Shown here one piece after another: positions 53,784 to 61,893 of a DNA stretch of 64,000 nucleotides; position 1 is the stretch's first letter, and each line of letters begins with the position of its first letter. The stretch is from positions 1-64,000 of the forward strand of contig JAOTUB010000006.1 of the NCBI GenBank assembly GCA_029864095.1, given 5' to 3'. The translations under genes and the position numbers were made by a program. The stretch comes from Gammaproteobacteria bacterium (lineage in GTDB: Bacteria; Pseudomonadota; Gammaproteobacteria; Steroidobacterales; Woeseiaceae). The notes beneath the pieces were generated by a model, which was not told the DNA's origin, ran no database searches, and worked only from the letters and a program-made list of their open reading frames with translations.

Positions 53784-54175
53784 GCCGTTTGCAATGGAGA
53801 GATGAATTCAAGGTCGGCATTACCGAGGTCGACCACGAACACCGTGAACTGATCGGACTAATCAACGAACTCCATGAAGCCATACAGCAAAGCGTCGACC
53901 CCGATCAGATCCTCGAGTCGCTGGGCGAGATCTATGCACAGATCTCGGCGCATTTCGCACTTGAGGAAAAAATGATGCGCAAGATAAGGTATCCGGCCTA
54001 CAAGGCACACAAGGATGATCACGAAACGCTGCTGGATGACCTGCGTGACATTATGGACGATGTGGAAGACGACGGCGTTCTTAACGAAACGCAGTTGATG
54101 AGTGATCTCAATCGCTGGTTCAGCGACCACTTTCGAACGCACGACGCCAAATTGCATCAGTCCGGGCACGGATAG
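53780..54175 (+). CDS. Bacteriohemerythrin
   Basis: A 131-residue single-domain bacteriohemerythrin. The di-iron ligands are in place: VDHEH (about 20-23), HFALEEKMM (about 57-61), HKDDH (about 76-80) and HFRTHDAKL (about 118-123). It binds O2 reversibly, and NO at the di-iron site in some members. The start overlaps the preceding stop as ATGA, making it the last gene of the sNOR-like operon. Delivery or scavenging of O2 or NO for the operon's enzyme is inferred. Confidence 0.88.
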   Translation: MSRLQWRDEFKVGITEVDHEHRELIGLINELHEAIQQSVDPDQILESLGEIYAQISAHFALEEKMMRKIRYPAYKAHKDDHETLLDDLRDIMDDVEDDGVLNETQLMSDLNRWFSDHFRTHDAKLHQSGHG

Positions 54176-54214
54176 CCGAATGGAAATCTCTGTGAGCCTT
54201 GCCGAGCACGACTA

Positions 54215-54588
54215 GTGGTCGGGACATTCCGGCCGACGATCGTTGTCTTGTTAATCGTCTGGATTCACCTCGAGATCTCTCCCAGAAAAGCCACACGGGC
54301 AGCCGCACGAAAACTCGCGCCGGTTCCTGACGGATTTGTTCTGGGAGACACCCATTTCAAATTTTTGCCCGATGGAATCCAGGCAACTGGTAAGAACCAT
54401 AGCGCCAGATCTTCCTGGGCGGCGGTGATTGATTTCGTCGATCACTGGAACTACATCTGTATTAGCCTGGATACTACCATTGCTATCAATCTGCCAAATC
54501 GGTGCTTCGACTCTGCCGGGGATACGGACGAATTTCTTCCGCGCGTGCGGCAGCTTTGGGGCGGAACCCTGAGTAGAGATTGGGAATG
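54215..54588 (+). pseudogene. YcxB-like protein remnant
   Basis: The frame from a GTG at 54215 shows one hydrophobic helix, then a domain with the YcxB-like pattern (GDTHFKFLPDGIQ, W-A-A-V-I-D-F, AINLPNRCF, LPRVRQLWG). Family members have two helices in front, and only one is left here. The frame has no stop after the domain and runs through the hairpin and the antisense of the tRNA gene to 54736. It looks truncated at both ends, so a remnant is more likely than a working gene. Confidence 0.45.
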
Positions 54589-54642
54589 CCCCAGCCACAC
54601 CAAAGCGGGCCCCGTGTGGGACCCGCTTTGGTGTGGCTGGGG
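54589..54642. repeat. Perfect 21-bp inverted repeat covering the tRNA 3' end
   Basis: The arm at 54589-54609 is the exact reverse complement of 54622-54642; the 12-base loop can add three more pairs. The right arm contains the last nine bases of the tRNA-Gln gene including CCA. On the minus strand it would form a very stable hairpin straight after, and partly within, the tRNA. There is no T run, so it is not a standard terminator. Confidence 0.9.
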
Positions 54643-54707
54643 GACCAGGATTCGAACCTGGGTTGGCGGAGTCAGAGTCCGCAGTCCTACCGCTAGACGA
54701 TCCCCCA
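54634..54707 (-). tRNA. tRNA-Gln (anticodon CUG)
   Basis: A 74-nt tRNA on the minus strand. The acceptor stem is TGGGGGA/TCCCCCA with encoded GCCA end. The D-arm reads GTCTAGCGGTAGGAC, the anticodon stem is GCGGA/TCCGC with loop CTCTGAC (anticodon CTG), and the T-arm contains GGTTCGAATCC. It lies 25 bases downstream of rpsI on the same strand, so co-transcription with rplM-rpsI is likely. Confidence 0.95.
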
Positions 54708-54732
54708 AGACGGGCGGAATCGCAGCTCGAGC

Positions 54733-55125
54733 CTAGCGCTTCGAGTACTGCGTTGCGCGGCGTGCTTTGCGAAGACCAACCTTCTTACGCTCAACCTCGC
54801 GAGCATCGCGCGTCACGAATCCGGCTTTACGCAGCGTGGGGCGCAGTGATTCATCATACTGCATCAGCGCGCGTGTCAATCCGTGGCGGATCGCACCGGC
54901 CTGGCCGGTCGTGCCGCCGCCCTTGACCGTCACTTTGACGTCAAAGGTATCGGTCATCTGCATGAGTTCCAGCGGCTGCCTGACGATCATCTGCGCCGTC
55001 TTGCGGCCAAAGAATACGTCGAGGGGCCGGTTGTTGACCGTTATCCCACCATTGCCGGGCCTAAGATAAACACGGGCTGTCGACGTTTTGCGACGGCCGG
55101 TTCCGTAATACTGTGTGTCACTCAT
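54733..55125 (-). CDS. rpsI: 30S ribosomal protein S9
   Basis: A 130-residue S9, the same length as in E. coli. [21 protein letters not shown] opens it, [19 protein letters not shown] lies mid-protein, and the C-terminus ends RRATQYSKR, the tail that reaches the P-site tRNA. Its start codon overlaps the rplM stop by one base. Confidence 0.97.
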   Translation of the reverse strand: MSDTQYYGTGRRKTSTARVYLRPGNGGITVNNRPLDVFFGRKTAQMIVRQPLELMQMTDTFDVKVTVKGGGTTGQAGAIRHGLTRALMQYDESLRPTLRKAGFVTRDAREVERKKVGLRKARRATQYSKR

Positions 55126-55559
55126 TATGCATTCACTTCAAGTGGGATCGGCTGCTGTGCAGCGTGATCGTGTTCGGGACCTTTGAATACTCTCAGCTTG
55201 GAGAACATCTGGCGGCCCAGGGGTCCGCGCGGCAGCATACCTTTGACGGCGCTCTGCAATGCCCGCTCCGGCGCCTCATCGAGCAGCTTTTCGAGCGATA
55301 TCGATTTCAGGTTGCCAATATAGCCCGTATAGCGGTGATACATCTTGTTTTTCAGCTTGTTGCCGGTCACGCGGATTTTCTCGGCGTTGACAACGACGAT
55401 GTAGTCACCCGTATCCACGTGCGGCGTGTACTCGGGTTTGTGCTTGCCACGCAGGCGGTGTGCGATCTCGGTCGACAGACGACCCAGGGTCTTGCCCGTA
55501 GCATCGACCACGAACCAGTCGCGGCGAACCTCTGCAGGCTTTGCAGAAAACGTCTTCAT
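55125..55559 (-). CDS. rplM: 50S ribosomal protein L13
   Basis: A 144-residue L13. [49 protein letters not shown], the YRYTGY-like segment and [13 protein letters not shown] are all standard. It is the first gene of the rplM-rpsI operon; tRNA-Gln follows on the same strand. Confidence 0.97.
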   Translation of the reverse strand: MKTFSAKPAEVRRDWFVVDATGKTLGRLSTEIAHRLRGKHKPEYTPHVDTGDYIVVVNAEKIRVTGNKLKNKMYHRYTGYIGNLKSISLEKLLDEAPERALQSAVKGMLPRGPLGRQMFSKLRVFKGPEHDHAAQQPIPLEVNA

Positions 55560-55683
55560 TATCTTATTTCCGTCAGGAATTCAGTTGCTTCGGCCCTGCG
55601 AGCTGGCGCAGCGCGGAAAGGCGCGAAATTCTACTTGACAGGCCCGCCCAATGCAAACTGTGACAGCGTTTTCGGGCAAAAGA

Positions 55684-55705
55684 AAGCGCCCGGGAACGGG
55701 CGCTT
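55684..55705 (-). terminator. Intrinsic terminator after the DUF481 gene
   Basis: AAGCGCCCG pairs with CGGGCGCTT around loop GGAA, followed on the minus strand by TTCTTTTG. It ends the DUF481 transcript and separates it from rplM-rpsI. A T-rich side on the plus strand makes it possibly bidirectional. Confidence 0.8.
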
Positions 55706-55748
55706 CTTTAATAATTAATTCAATTACTTAGGAATACATCGGCGCCGC

Positions 55749-56471
55749 TCAGAAGGTATATTCGAGCGACAAGGCCGTGAACGTATCGGTCTTTTCGGTC
55801 AATGGCGGCACATCCGAGTTGTTTTTGACCGTGTACGAGGCCGCGAGTGCCAGATTGCCGACCAGCTTGGCAGACAGCCGGGTGATCGACTCGAGGTAGG
55901 TGTTTTCCTGACCAGCCTCCACGAGGACGCGCTGCTGAAAACTCGACGTCTCGCTCAGCTGCCACGTGTAATCCACCGCGCCACGAGCAATCGTCTCACT
56001 CTCTTCGGTGCCGTCGGCAAGATCTGATTGCCGGGCACCGCCACCGATTTCGGCGTTGAGCTTGTGCCTGTCCGTGTCGATCAGCCGGCGTCCGTAGCCG
56101 ACGGTCTGCGAAAACTGGGTGTCATAACCGCTGAAGCGGTCCTTGCGCCAGTTCAGCTGCCCGAAAAGGTAGTTGCTTTCGGAGAAGCTGCGTTCACTCT
56201 TCCACGCTGCCTCGTAGGCCTCAGCGGTCGTAGCGTCGTCCTGAGTCGCAAAGATCGCCGCCGCTCCGAACAGGTGTTTCCACTCGCTGGCCGAATAGCT
56301 GATTTCAAAACCCGAATTGAGATTCGAATTCTCGGTATTGCCGGAGGTTGCCAGGTACCCCAGCGTTGCCTTGCCGGCCCACGGGCTCTCCTCCGCTTCC
56401 TCGTCCTCGGCTGCAAACAAAGGTGTTGCAAGCACCAGCAGGCCGATGACGTATAGGTTGCGCATTTTCAT
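55749..56471 (-). CDS. DUF481 outer-membrane beta-barrel protein
   Basis: A 240-residue exported protein with a signal peptide ending after LFAAED (about residue 20). The DUF481 barrel has alternating strands such as [23 protein letters not shown] (written here only in part in the family pattern), [22 protein letters not shown] and a C-terminal aromatic (SLEYTF), as outer-membrane barrels need. The E. coli relative YdiY is acid-induced. The ATG at 56471 has GGAG seven bases before it. It diverges from coq7. Confidence 0.85.
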   Translation of the reverse strand: MKMRNLYVIGLLVLATPLFAAEDEEAEESPWAGKATLGYLATSGNTENSNLNSGFEISYSASEWKHLFGAAAIFATQDDATTAEAYEAAWKSERSFSESNYLFGQLNWRKDRFSGYDTQFSQTVGYGRRLIDTDRHKLNAEIGGGARQSDLADGTEESETIARGAVDYTWQLSETSSFQQRVLVEAGQENTYLESITRLSAKLVGNLALAASYTVKNNSDVPPLTEKTDTFTALSLEYTF

Positions 56472-56547
56472 TTTCAAGCTCCATCTTTTGCGGGCCGCGG
56501 AGTATACCGTCGGTACGCCGCTGATTGCTATTGTTATAATCCCGTTC

Positions 56548-57192
56548 ATGCAAAGCCGGAATCTGACACCACTCGATCGTCTGCTCGCCGGTGCCAATCA
56601 TGCGCTTCGCACCATCGCAACCCCTGCCGGCCGACCCTCACGTAAGAACCCTGCGGCGGAAATCTCCGAGAGCGAGCTCAGCGACGAGCAGAAGTCTCAT
56701 GCTGCCGGTCTCATGCGAGTGAATCATGCTGGCGAGATCGCGGCGCAGGGTCTTTATCAGGGCCACGCTGCGGTTGCGCGGGACGCTGCCACAGAGCAGC
56801 AGATGCAACTTGCCGCCGATGAGGAGTTCGACCACCTTGCCTGGTGCGAGCAACGACTGGCAGAGCTTGATGCCGAACCAAGTCGGCTCAGTCCGCTCTG
56901 GTACGTGGGCGCGTTTGCCATCGGCGCCGCTAGCGGCATACTCGGCGACCGCTGGAGCCTTGGTTTTATTGCGGAGACTGAGCGACAGGTGTGTGCGCAT
57001 CTCGACAGTCATCTCGATCGACTGCCTGCTCACGACTCGAAAAGCCGCGCAATCGTCCAACAGATGCGAGACGAAGAGCAGGAACACGGCGAAAATGCGA
57101 TCGCTGCCGGCGCGGCACAATTGCCAGACCCCATACAGCGACTCATGCAACTTACTGCCAAAGTGATGACGAAAACGGCCTATCGGCTATGA
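56548..57192 (+). CDS. coq7: Coq7-type demethoxyubiquinone hydroxylase
   Basis: A 214-residue di-iron hydroxylase of ubiquinone synthesis that replaces UbiF in many bacteria. The ligands are visible as [22 protein letters not shown] (E-x2-H) and EEQEHGENA (E-x2-H). The C-terminal half includes a membrane-facing hydrophobic stretch. A TATAAT box ends seven bases before the ATG at 56548 with no ribosome binding site, so a leaderless mRNA is likely. The further-5' open frame lies over the divergent DUF481 gene. Confidence 0.92.
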   Translation: MQSRNLTPLDRLLAGANHALRTIATPAGRPSRKNPAAEISESELSDEQKSHAAGLMRVNHAGEIAAQGLYQGHAAVARDAATEQQMQLAADEEFDHLAWCEQRLAELDAEPSRLSPLWYVGAFAIGAASGILGDRWSLGFIAETERQVCAHLDSHLDRLPAHDSKSRAIVQQMRDEEQEHGENAIAAGAAQLPDPIQRLMQLTAKVMTKTAYRL

Positions 57193-57274
57193 AATCAATA
57201 GAAACACGCACTTAGCTTGCCCTTCCGCGCGAACTGTATTAAAAGAGGGGCGCACCAGCGTTGAGGACCAACCT

Positions 57275-57928
57275 ATGCAGACTACAGCGAAGACCCTGAG
57301 TGATGTACCGGCGATTAATCGATTCCTGAGTTACTGCCGCGTGCGGACTGTCCCTTCCAAGACTGTAATGATCCACGCGGGTGATTTACCGGACGTTCTG
57401 TATTACATCGTCGACGGTTCGGTGGAAGTCATGATCGAAGACGAAGACGGCAACGAAATGGTGCTGGCATACCTGAATAAAGGCCAGTTCTTCGGCGAAA
57501 TGGGGCTCTTCTACGAGCAACCGACCCGCAGTGCCTGGGTCCGGACGCGCACCGAGTGTGAAATCGCCGAGATGACCTATCCTCGCTTTCGGCAGATTGC
57601 AAGCGAGAGTCCGGGTCTGGTCTTCGAACTGGCGACTCAACTGGCGACTCGACTTGATCGCACGAACCGCAAGCTCGGCGACCTTGCCTTCGTCGACGTA
57701 ACCGGCCGCGTTGCGCACGCAATCATGGATCTCTGTAACGAGCCCGATGCGATGACACATCCGGATGGGATGCAGATCAAGGTCAGTCGGCAGGAACTCA
57801 GTCGCCTTGTTGGCTGCTCGCGCGAAATGGCCGGCAGGGTCCTCAAGGTGCTCGAGGAGCAGGGGCTCGTCACCGCAAGCGGCAAGACGATCGTTGTCTA
57901 CGGCGCAAGACCCAACCGCAAACTTTGA
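57275..57928 (+). CDS. crp: cAMP receptor protein (Crp/Vfr)
   Basis: A 217-residue global regulator. The N-terminal cyclic-nucleotide domain has GQFFGEMGLFYEQPTRSAWVRTRTECEI, in which GEMGL, R and S contact cAMP as in CRP. The C-terminal winged helix has VSRQELSRLVGCSREMAGRVLKVLEEQGL, with recognition residues RE..R as in CRP/Vfr. GAGGA precedes the ATG. It faces the convergent rpe gene. Confidence 0.92.
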   Translation: MQTTAKTLSDVPAINRFLSYCRVRTVPSKTVMIHAGDLPDVLYYIVDGSVEVMIEDEDGNEMVLAYLNKGQFFGEMGLFYEQPTRSAWVRTRTECEIAEMTYPRFRQIASESPGLVFELATQLATRLDRTNRKLGDLAFVDVTGRVAHAIMDLCNEPDAMTHPDGMQIKVSRQELSRLVGCSREMAGRVLKVLEEQGLVTASGKTIVVYGARPNRKL

Positions 57929-57965
57929 ATTATCGCCCGCAGGGCGGGCCCTTACAGGCCGGCTC

Positions 57966-58634
57966 TCACGAAGCTTTGTCTATTGCCGCTTTCATCGCGG
58001 CAATTGTCGCGACGTAATCATCGCTGCCAAAAATCGCAGATCCTGCAACAAACGTGTCGGCCCCGGCCGCAGCGATCTCGCCAATATTACTGACCTTGAC
58101 ACCGCCATCGATCTCCAGACGGATCGCGCGCCCGCTGTCATCGATGATGCCCCTCACCTCACGCAGTTTATCGAGTGCCGACGGGATGAACTCCTGCCCA
58201 CCGAAGCCCGGGTTGACCGACATGATCAACACCATGTCGACTTTGTCGATTACGTGATTCAGGCACGCAAGCGGTGTTGCGGGGTTGAAAACGAGCCCTG
58301 CCTTGCAGCCCTGTTCGCGAATCAGGGCGAGTGAACGATCAATGTGCCGGCTCGCCTCAGGGTGGAACGTAATGTAATTGGCGCCGGCCTTCGCAAAATC
58401 CGGGATGATCCGATCGACGGGTTCGACCATCAGGTGCACGTCGATCGGCGCCTCAATGCCATGCGTGCGCAATGCCTCGCAGATCAGCGGGCCGATGGTC
58501 AGGTTTGGCACGAAGTGATTATCCATAACATCGAAATGAACGATATCTGCACCAGCTTCCAGCACCGCGTCGACGTCGTCGCCCAGGCGCGCAAAATCGG
58601 CCGAGAGAATTGAAGGTGCAATAAGTGGTGTCAC
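57966..58634 (-). CDS. rpe: Ribulose-phosphate 3-epimerase
   Basis: A 222-residue TIM-barrel epimerase of the pentose phosphate pathway. [48 protein letters not shown] and [11 protein letters not shown] carry the metal and acid/base residues. The start is GTG at 58634, with AGGAAGG at good distance, and matches the family N-terminus. The open frame continues upstream but without family sequence. Confidence 0.95.
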   Translation of the reverse strand: MTPLIAPSILSADFARLGDDVDAVLEAGADIVHFDVMDNHFVPNLTIGPLICEALRTHGIEAPIDVHLMVEPVDRIIPDFAKAGANYITFHPEASRHIDRSLALIREQGCKAGLVFNPATPLACLNHVIDKVDMVLIMSVNPGFGGQEFIPSALDKLREVRGIIDDSGRAIRLEIDGGVKVSNIGEIAAAGADTFVAGSAIFGSDDYVATIAAMKAAIDKAS

Positions 58635-58743
58635 GATGTCCTTCCTCTTGGGTCTGGATGACCTTGTGTCGCGGCGCAAATGCATCTGCTGGAGTGGCGG
58701 TTTGATGTCAAATGTACCTGAGGCCGTCGCATAGCGACAGGGG

Positions 58744-59538
58744 TCATCGAATCGACCGTCGTGCTTTGAGCATTTCGTAAGCGCTGCGTATCTCACGCGT
58801 GCGCTTCTCGGCTTGGGCAATGACCTCAGCTTCCGGATTGCTGGACGCTATTTTGTCAGGATGACTCTTGTTCATCGCCCGCCGGTACGCCTTCTTGATC
58901 TGGTCATTGCTGGCTGACTCATCGACACCGAGCGCCCGGTACGCCTGCTTGATACGCCGCGTATCCGCATCGCCGGCAGGCGAGCGCCGGAATCCTTTTT
59001 GTGCCCGGATCATCGCTTCGAGTTGGGCCAGATCGACACGACCGACATCCAGCTCGGTACAGACGGTCCAGATTACTGCGCGCTCTTTCTGGTGCAGACG
59101 ATCCTTCGCCATCGCCACTTCGAGCAGCAGGCGAACAAATAAAATGCGCAGATCGGCGCGGCGTGCGGCCGCGCGTCGCAACTGGCGAACGGTTTGCACG
59201 AGCGGGAATGCTGCGCGTTTGCCGTCATCGAACCAGTTGATGGCGTTGCGCACTTTCCCCGGACCGAGTCCGAGGCGATGCATCACCGTGCGCGCCGCGC
59301 GAATTTCCTCCTCGTCGACGCGGCCGTCCAGCTTCGCAATATGGCCCATCGTCTGGAACAGAGGTCTCAGGTATTCATCGGGCAGACGGCCGCTTGGGGT
59401 GCCCTGCTTCTCGAAACTGCGGTATCGCTGCGCGAAGCCGCGATCAAACTGATGCCCGAGAATCAGGCCGAGGACTACGAACCAGGGCTTAAGGGTCAGC
59501 AGGCCCGCCAATGTGCCGATTATTTTACCCCAGTACAA
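58744..59538 (-). CDS. djlA: DnaJ-like membrane co-chaperone DjlA
   Basis: A 264-residue type III J-protein. An N-terminal membrane helix begins YWGKIIG as in E. coli DjlA, which supports the TTG start at 59538. A TerB-like central domain lies at about 50-165. The C-terminal J-domain (about 200-264) has the HPD motif in KSHPDK. It stimulates DnaK at the inner membrane. The purC gene diverges from it. Confidence 0.93.
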   Translation of the reverse strand: MYWGKIIGTLAGLLTLKPWFVVLGLILGHQFDRGFAQRYRSFEKQGTPSGRLPDEYLRPLFQTMGHIAKLDGRVDEEEIRAARTVMHRLGLGPGKVRNAINWFDDGKRAAFPLVQTVRQLRRAAARRADLRILFVRLLLEVAMAKDRLHQKERAVIWTVCTELDVGRVDLAQLEAMIRAQKGFRRSPAGDADTRRIKQAYRALGVDESASNDQIKKAYRRAMNKSHPDKIASSNPEAEVIAQAEKRTREIRSAYEMLKARRSIR

Positions 59539-59667
59539 TCCGGAATCTCATCATGAGTCGTGGGCCAATCCTAACGTCTGTGCGCCACGTTTCCTATGGC
59601 AGCGCTTGCCTCGCCCATGCTGAACAGCGATCATCCCGTGGTCCCGCAACCGGAGAGCACCGCCAAG

Positions 59668-60564
59668 ATGAATTCCGCCGACGCACTGTTTGAGTCGCAG
59701 CTGCCCGGCCTGCCGCTGATTGGACGCGGCAAAGTCCGGGACATCTACGGTGTAGACGATGATCATCTGTTGATCGTGACGACAGATCGTCTTTCGGCCT
59801 ACGACGTCGTGCTGCCTGATCCGATGCCGATGAAAGGCTACGTGCTGACACAGATTTCGCTGTTCTGGTTTCGGATGATGGCTGATCTGGTCGACAATCA
59901 GCTGACTGGATTGACCATAGACGATGTCGTGACCGATCCCGGCGCCGCCAAAGAGCTGCGAGACCGCGCCCTTGTCGTCAAACGGCTCAAACCTCTGCCG
60001 ATTGAGGCGGTCGTGCGCGGCTACCTGATCGGCTCAGGCTGGCGCGACTACCGCGAGACCGGGAAGGTCTGCGGCATCGATCTGCCACGTGGCCTCAAAC
60101 AAGCCGAGAGGCTGCCGCAAACCCTTTTTACACCAGCCAGCAAAGCAGCGGCTGGCGGTCACGACGAGAACATCAGCTTCGATGCCGTTGTCGATTTGAT
60201 AGGCGACAAGCTCGCGTACCGGGTTCGCGACCTGTCGATCGCCATATACGAACGCGCCGCAGAATACGCGCTTGGGCGAGGCATTATCATCGCGGATACG
60301 AAATTCGAATTTGGTGTCGACGGCGAGGGTCGTCTTTATCTGATCGATGAGGTATTGACTCCCGACTCATCGCGTTTCTGGCCGGTCGACGGCTATCGCA
60401 CCGGTATCAGCCCGCCAAGCTTCGACAAGCAATTCGTGCGAGACTACCTGGATACGCTCGATTGGGACAAGACGGCGCCCGGTCCGGCACTTCCAGCAGA
60501 TGTGCTGCATCAGACCAGCGAAAAGTATCAGGAGGCCTACGCCCGTCTGACGGGCGCTGCCTAG
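59668..60564 (+). CDS. purC: SAICAR synthase (PurC)
   Basis: A 298-residue phosphoribosylaminoimidazole-succinocarboxamide synthase of purine synthesis. [29 protein letters not shown] is the ATP-binding start (shown in part: GKVRDIY, DRLSAYD), then [13 protein letters not shown] and [10 protein letters not shown]. The ATG at 59668 matches the family N-terminus. An in-frame ATG at 59596 would add 24 residues of low likelihood. It is followed ten bases later by the YihY gene. Confidence 0.94.
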   Translation: MNSADALFESQLPGLPLIGRGKVRDIYGVDDDHLLIVTTDRLSAYDVVLPDPMPMKGYVLTQISLFWFRMMADLVDNQLTGLTIDDVVTDPGAAKELRDRALVVKRLKPLPIEAVVRGYLIGSGWRDYRETGKVCGIDLPRGLKQAERLPQTLFTPASKAAAGGHDENISFDAVVDLIGDKLAYRVRDLSIAIYERAAEYALGRGIIIADTKFEFGVDGEGRLYLIDEVLTPDSSRFWPVDGYRTGISPPSFDKQFVRDYLDTLDWDKTAPGPALPADVLHQTSEKYQEAYARLTGAA

Positions 60565-60574
60565 ACACGCACCC

Positions 60575-61891
60575 ATGATCCCGACGCTTCGCACCAAGGT
60601 CAACGACATTGTCTGGGGATTCAAGCTGGAACAGCGCGGCATGCCCGGTCGTGTACTCGCCGTCATTCTGCGCTATCTGTACGGACTGATTCGTGACATG
60701 TTCTCGGGGCAGTTGTCGTTGCGCGCCATGAGCCTCGTTTACACGACCCTGCTGGCGATCGTACCGCTGATAGCCTTCAGCTTCTCGGTACTGCAGGGCT
60801 TCGGTGTGCATAACCGGCTCGAACCGCTGCTGTTTGAATTGCTCTCGCCATTAGGCGATCAGGGTGCCGAAATCACCAGGCAAATCATCGATCTTGTCGA
60901 CGGCGTGCGCGGCGGTGTGCTCGGCGGCATCAGTCTGGCGTTCTTTATCTACACCGCCATATCCATGGTTCAAAAGGTCGAGGAGAGCTTTAACTACGTC
61001 TGGTATGTCGCGAAGTCTCGCAGTCTGGCGCGACGCCTGACTGAATACATGATTGTGCTGTTGATTGGTCCGGTCGTGATCGTCATCGCTCTCGGTATGA
61101 TTGCCTCATTACGCAGCAACACGCTCGTGCAGCTGTTCCTGACAAGCAAAGCTATTGGCCCGTTACTCGTCGTGACCAACAAGCTGACGCCGTACGTGCT
61201 CGTGACTGCGGTCTTTACGTTCCTTTACATGTACATGCCTAATACGCGGGTACGCTTCAAATCGGCACTCGTCGGTGGTATTGCCGGCGGTTTCATCTGG
61301 GCAAGTATCAGCGTTATCTTCGCCACGTTTGTTTTGTACTCAACGCGTACGCAATTGATCTACTCTGGTTTTGCCGTCGCAATCATCACGTTGATCTGGC
61401 TGTATCTGAACTGGCTGGTTCTGTTGATTGGTGCCCAGCTCGCTTATTACTTCCAGAATCCTGCGTTCTTGCGCATTGGACGCCGCGAGCCACGCTTGTC
61501 GAATGCCATGCGCGAGCGGCTTGCGCTCAACGTCATGCTCCTTGTCGGCCGTGCGTTTCGTGACCCAGACAGCTCCATCACGGTTGACGAGATCAGCGAC
61601 AAGCTGCGCATGCCCTCTATTGCACTGGCGCCGGTCGTTGCTGCGCTGGAAGACGGTGGCCTTCTCGCTACAACGGAAAAAGAAGATCTCTTACCGGGCA
61701 AAGACATGGCAACCATTCGGCTGGACGATATTCTGTCTGTCGTCCGCGTACACGGCGAAACCGGTTCCTATAGAGACCCGAAATGGTCGAGCACGATCGA
61801 TGCGCTCGGCAAAGACCTGGATGATGCAGTGCTCGCAACCGTAGGCACCCGAACGCTGGTAGATTTGTTAGAGCCGGCAGCAGTGGAATAA
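60575..61891 (+). CDS. YihY/BrkB family inner-membrane protein
   Basis: A 438-residue membrane protein with six helices in the first 290 residues. AMSLVYTTLLAIVPLIAFSFSVLQGFG and YMYMPNTRVRFKSALVGGIAGGFIWA-type segments identify the YihY (UPF0761) family (only key parts given). The C-terminal 140 residues are soluble and winged-helix-like. Function is not established; the family was once wrongly called ribonuclease BN. It lies between purC and the phosphate transporter gene. Confidence 0.88.
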   Translation: MIPTLRTKVNDIVWGFKLEQRGMPGRVLAVILRYLYGLIRDMFSGQLSLRAMSLVYTTLLAIVPLIAFSFSVLQGFGVHNRLEPLLFELLSPLGDQGAEITRQIIDLVDGVRGGVLGGISLAFFIYTAISMVQKVEESFNYVWYVAKSRSLARRLTEYMIVLLIGPVVIVIALGMIASLRSNTLVQLFLTSKAIGPLLVVTNKLTPYVLVTAVFTFLYMYMPNTRVRFKSALVGGIAGGFIWASISVIFATFVLYSTRTQLIYSGFAVAIITLIWLYLNWLVLLIGAQLAYYFQNPAFLRIGRREPRLSNAMRERLALNVMLLVGRAFRDPDSSITVDEISDKLRMPSIALAPVVAALEDGGLLATTEKEDLLPGKDMATIRLDDILSVVRVHGETGSYRDPKWSSTIDALGKDLDDAVLATVGTRTLVDLLEPAAVE

Positions 61892-61893
61892 CA

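Noticed and set aside
57929-57965. GCCCGC/GCGGGC stem between crp and rpe as a terminator
   Set aside because: The stem is short and neither strand has a T run, so it cannot be called with confidence.
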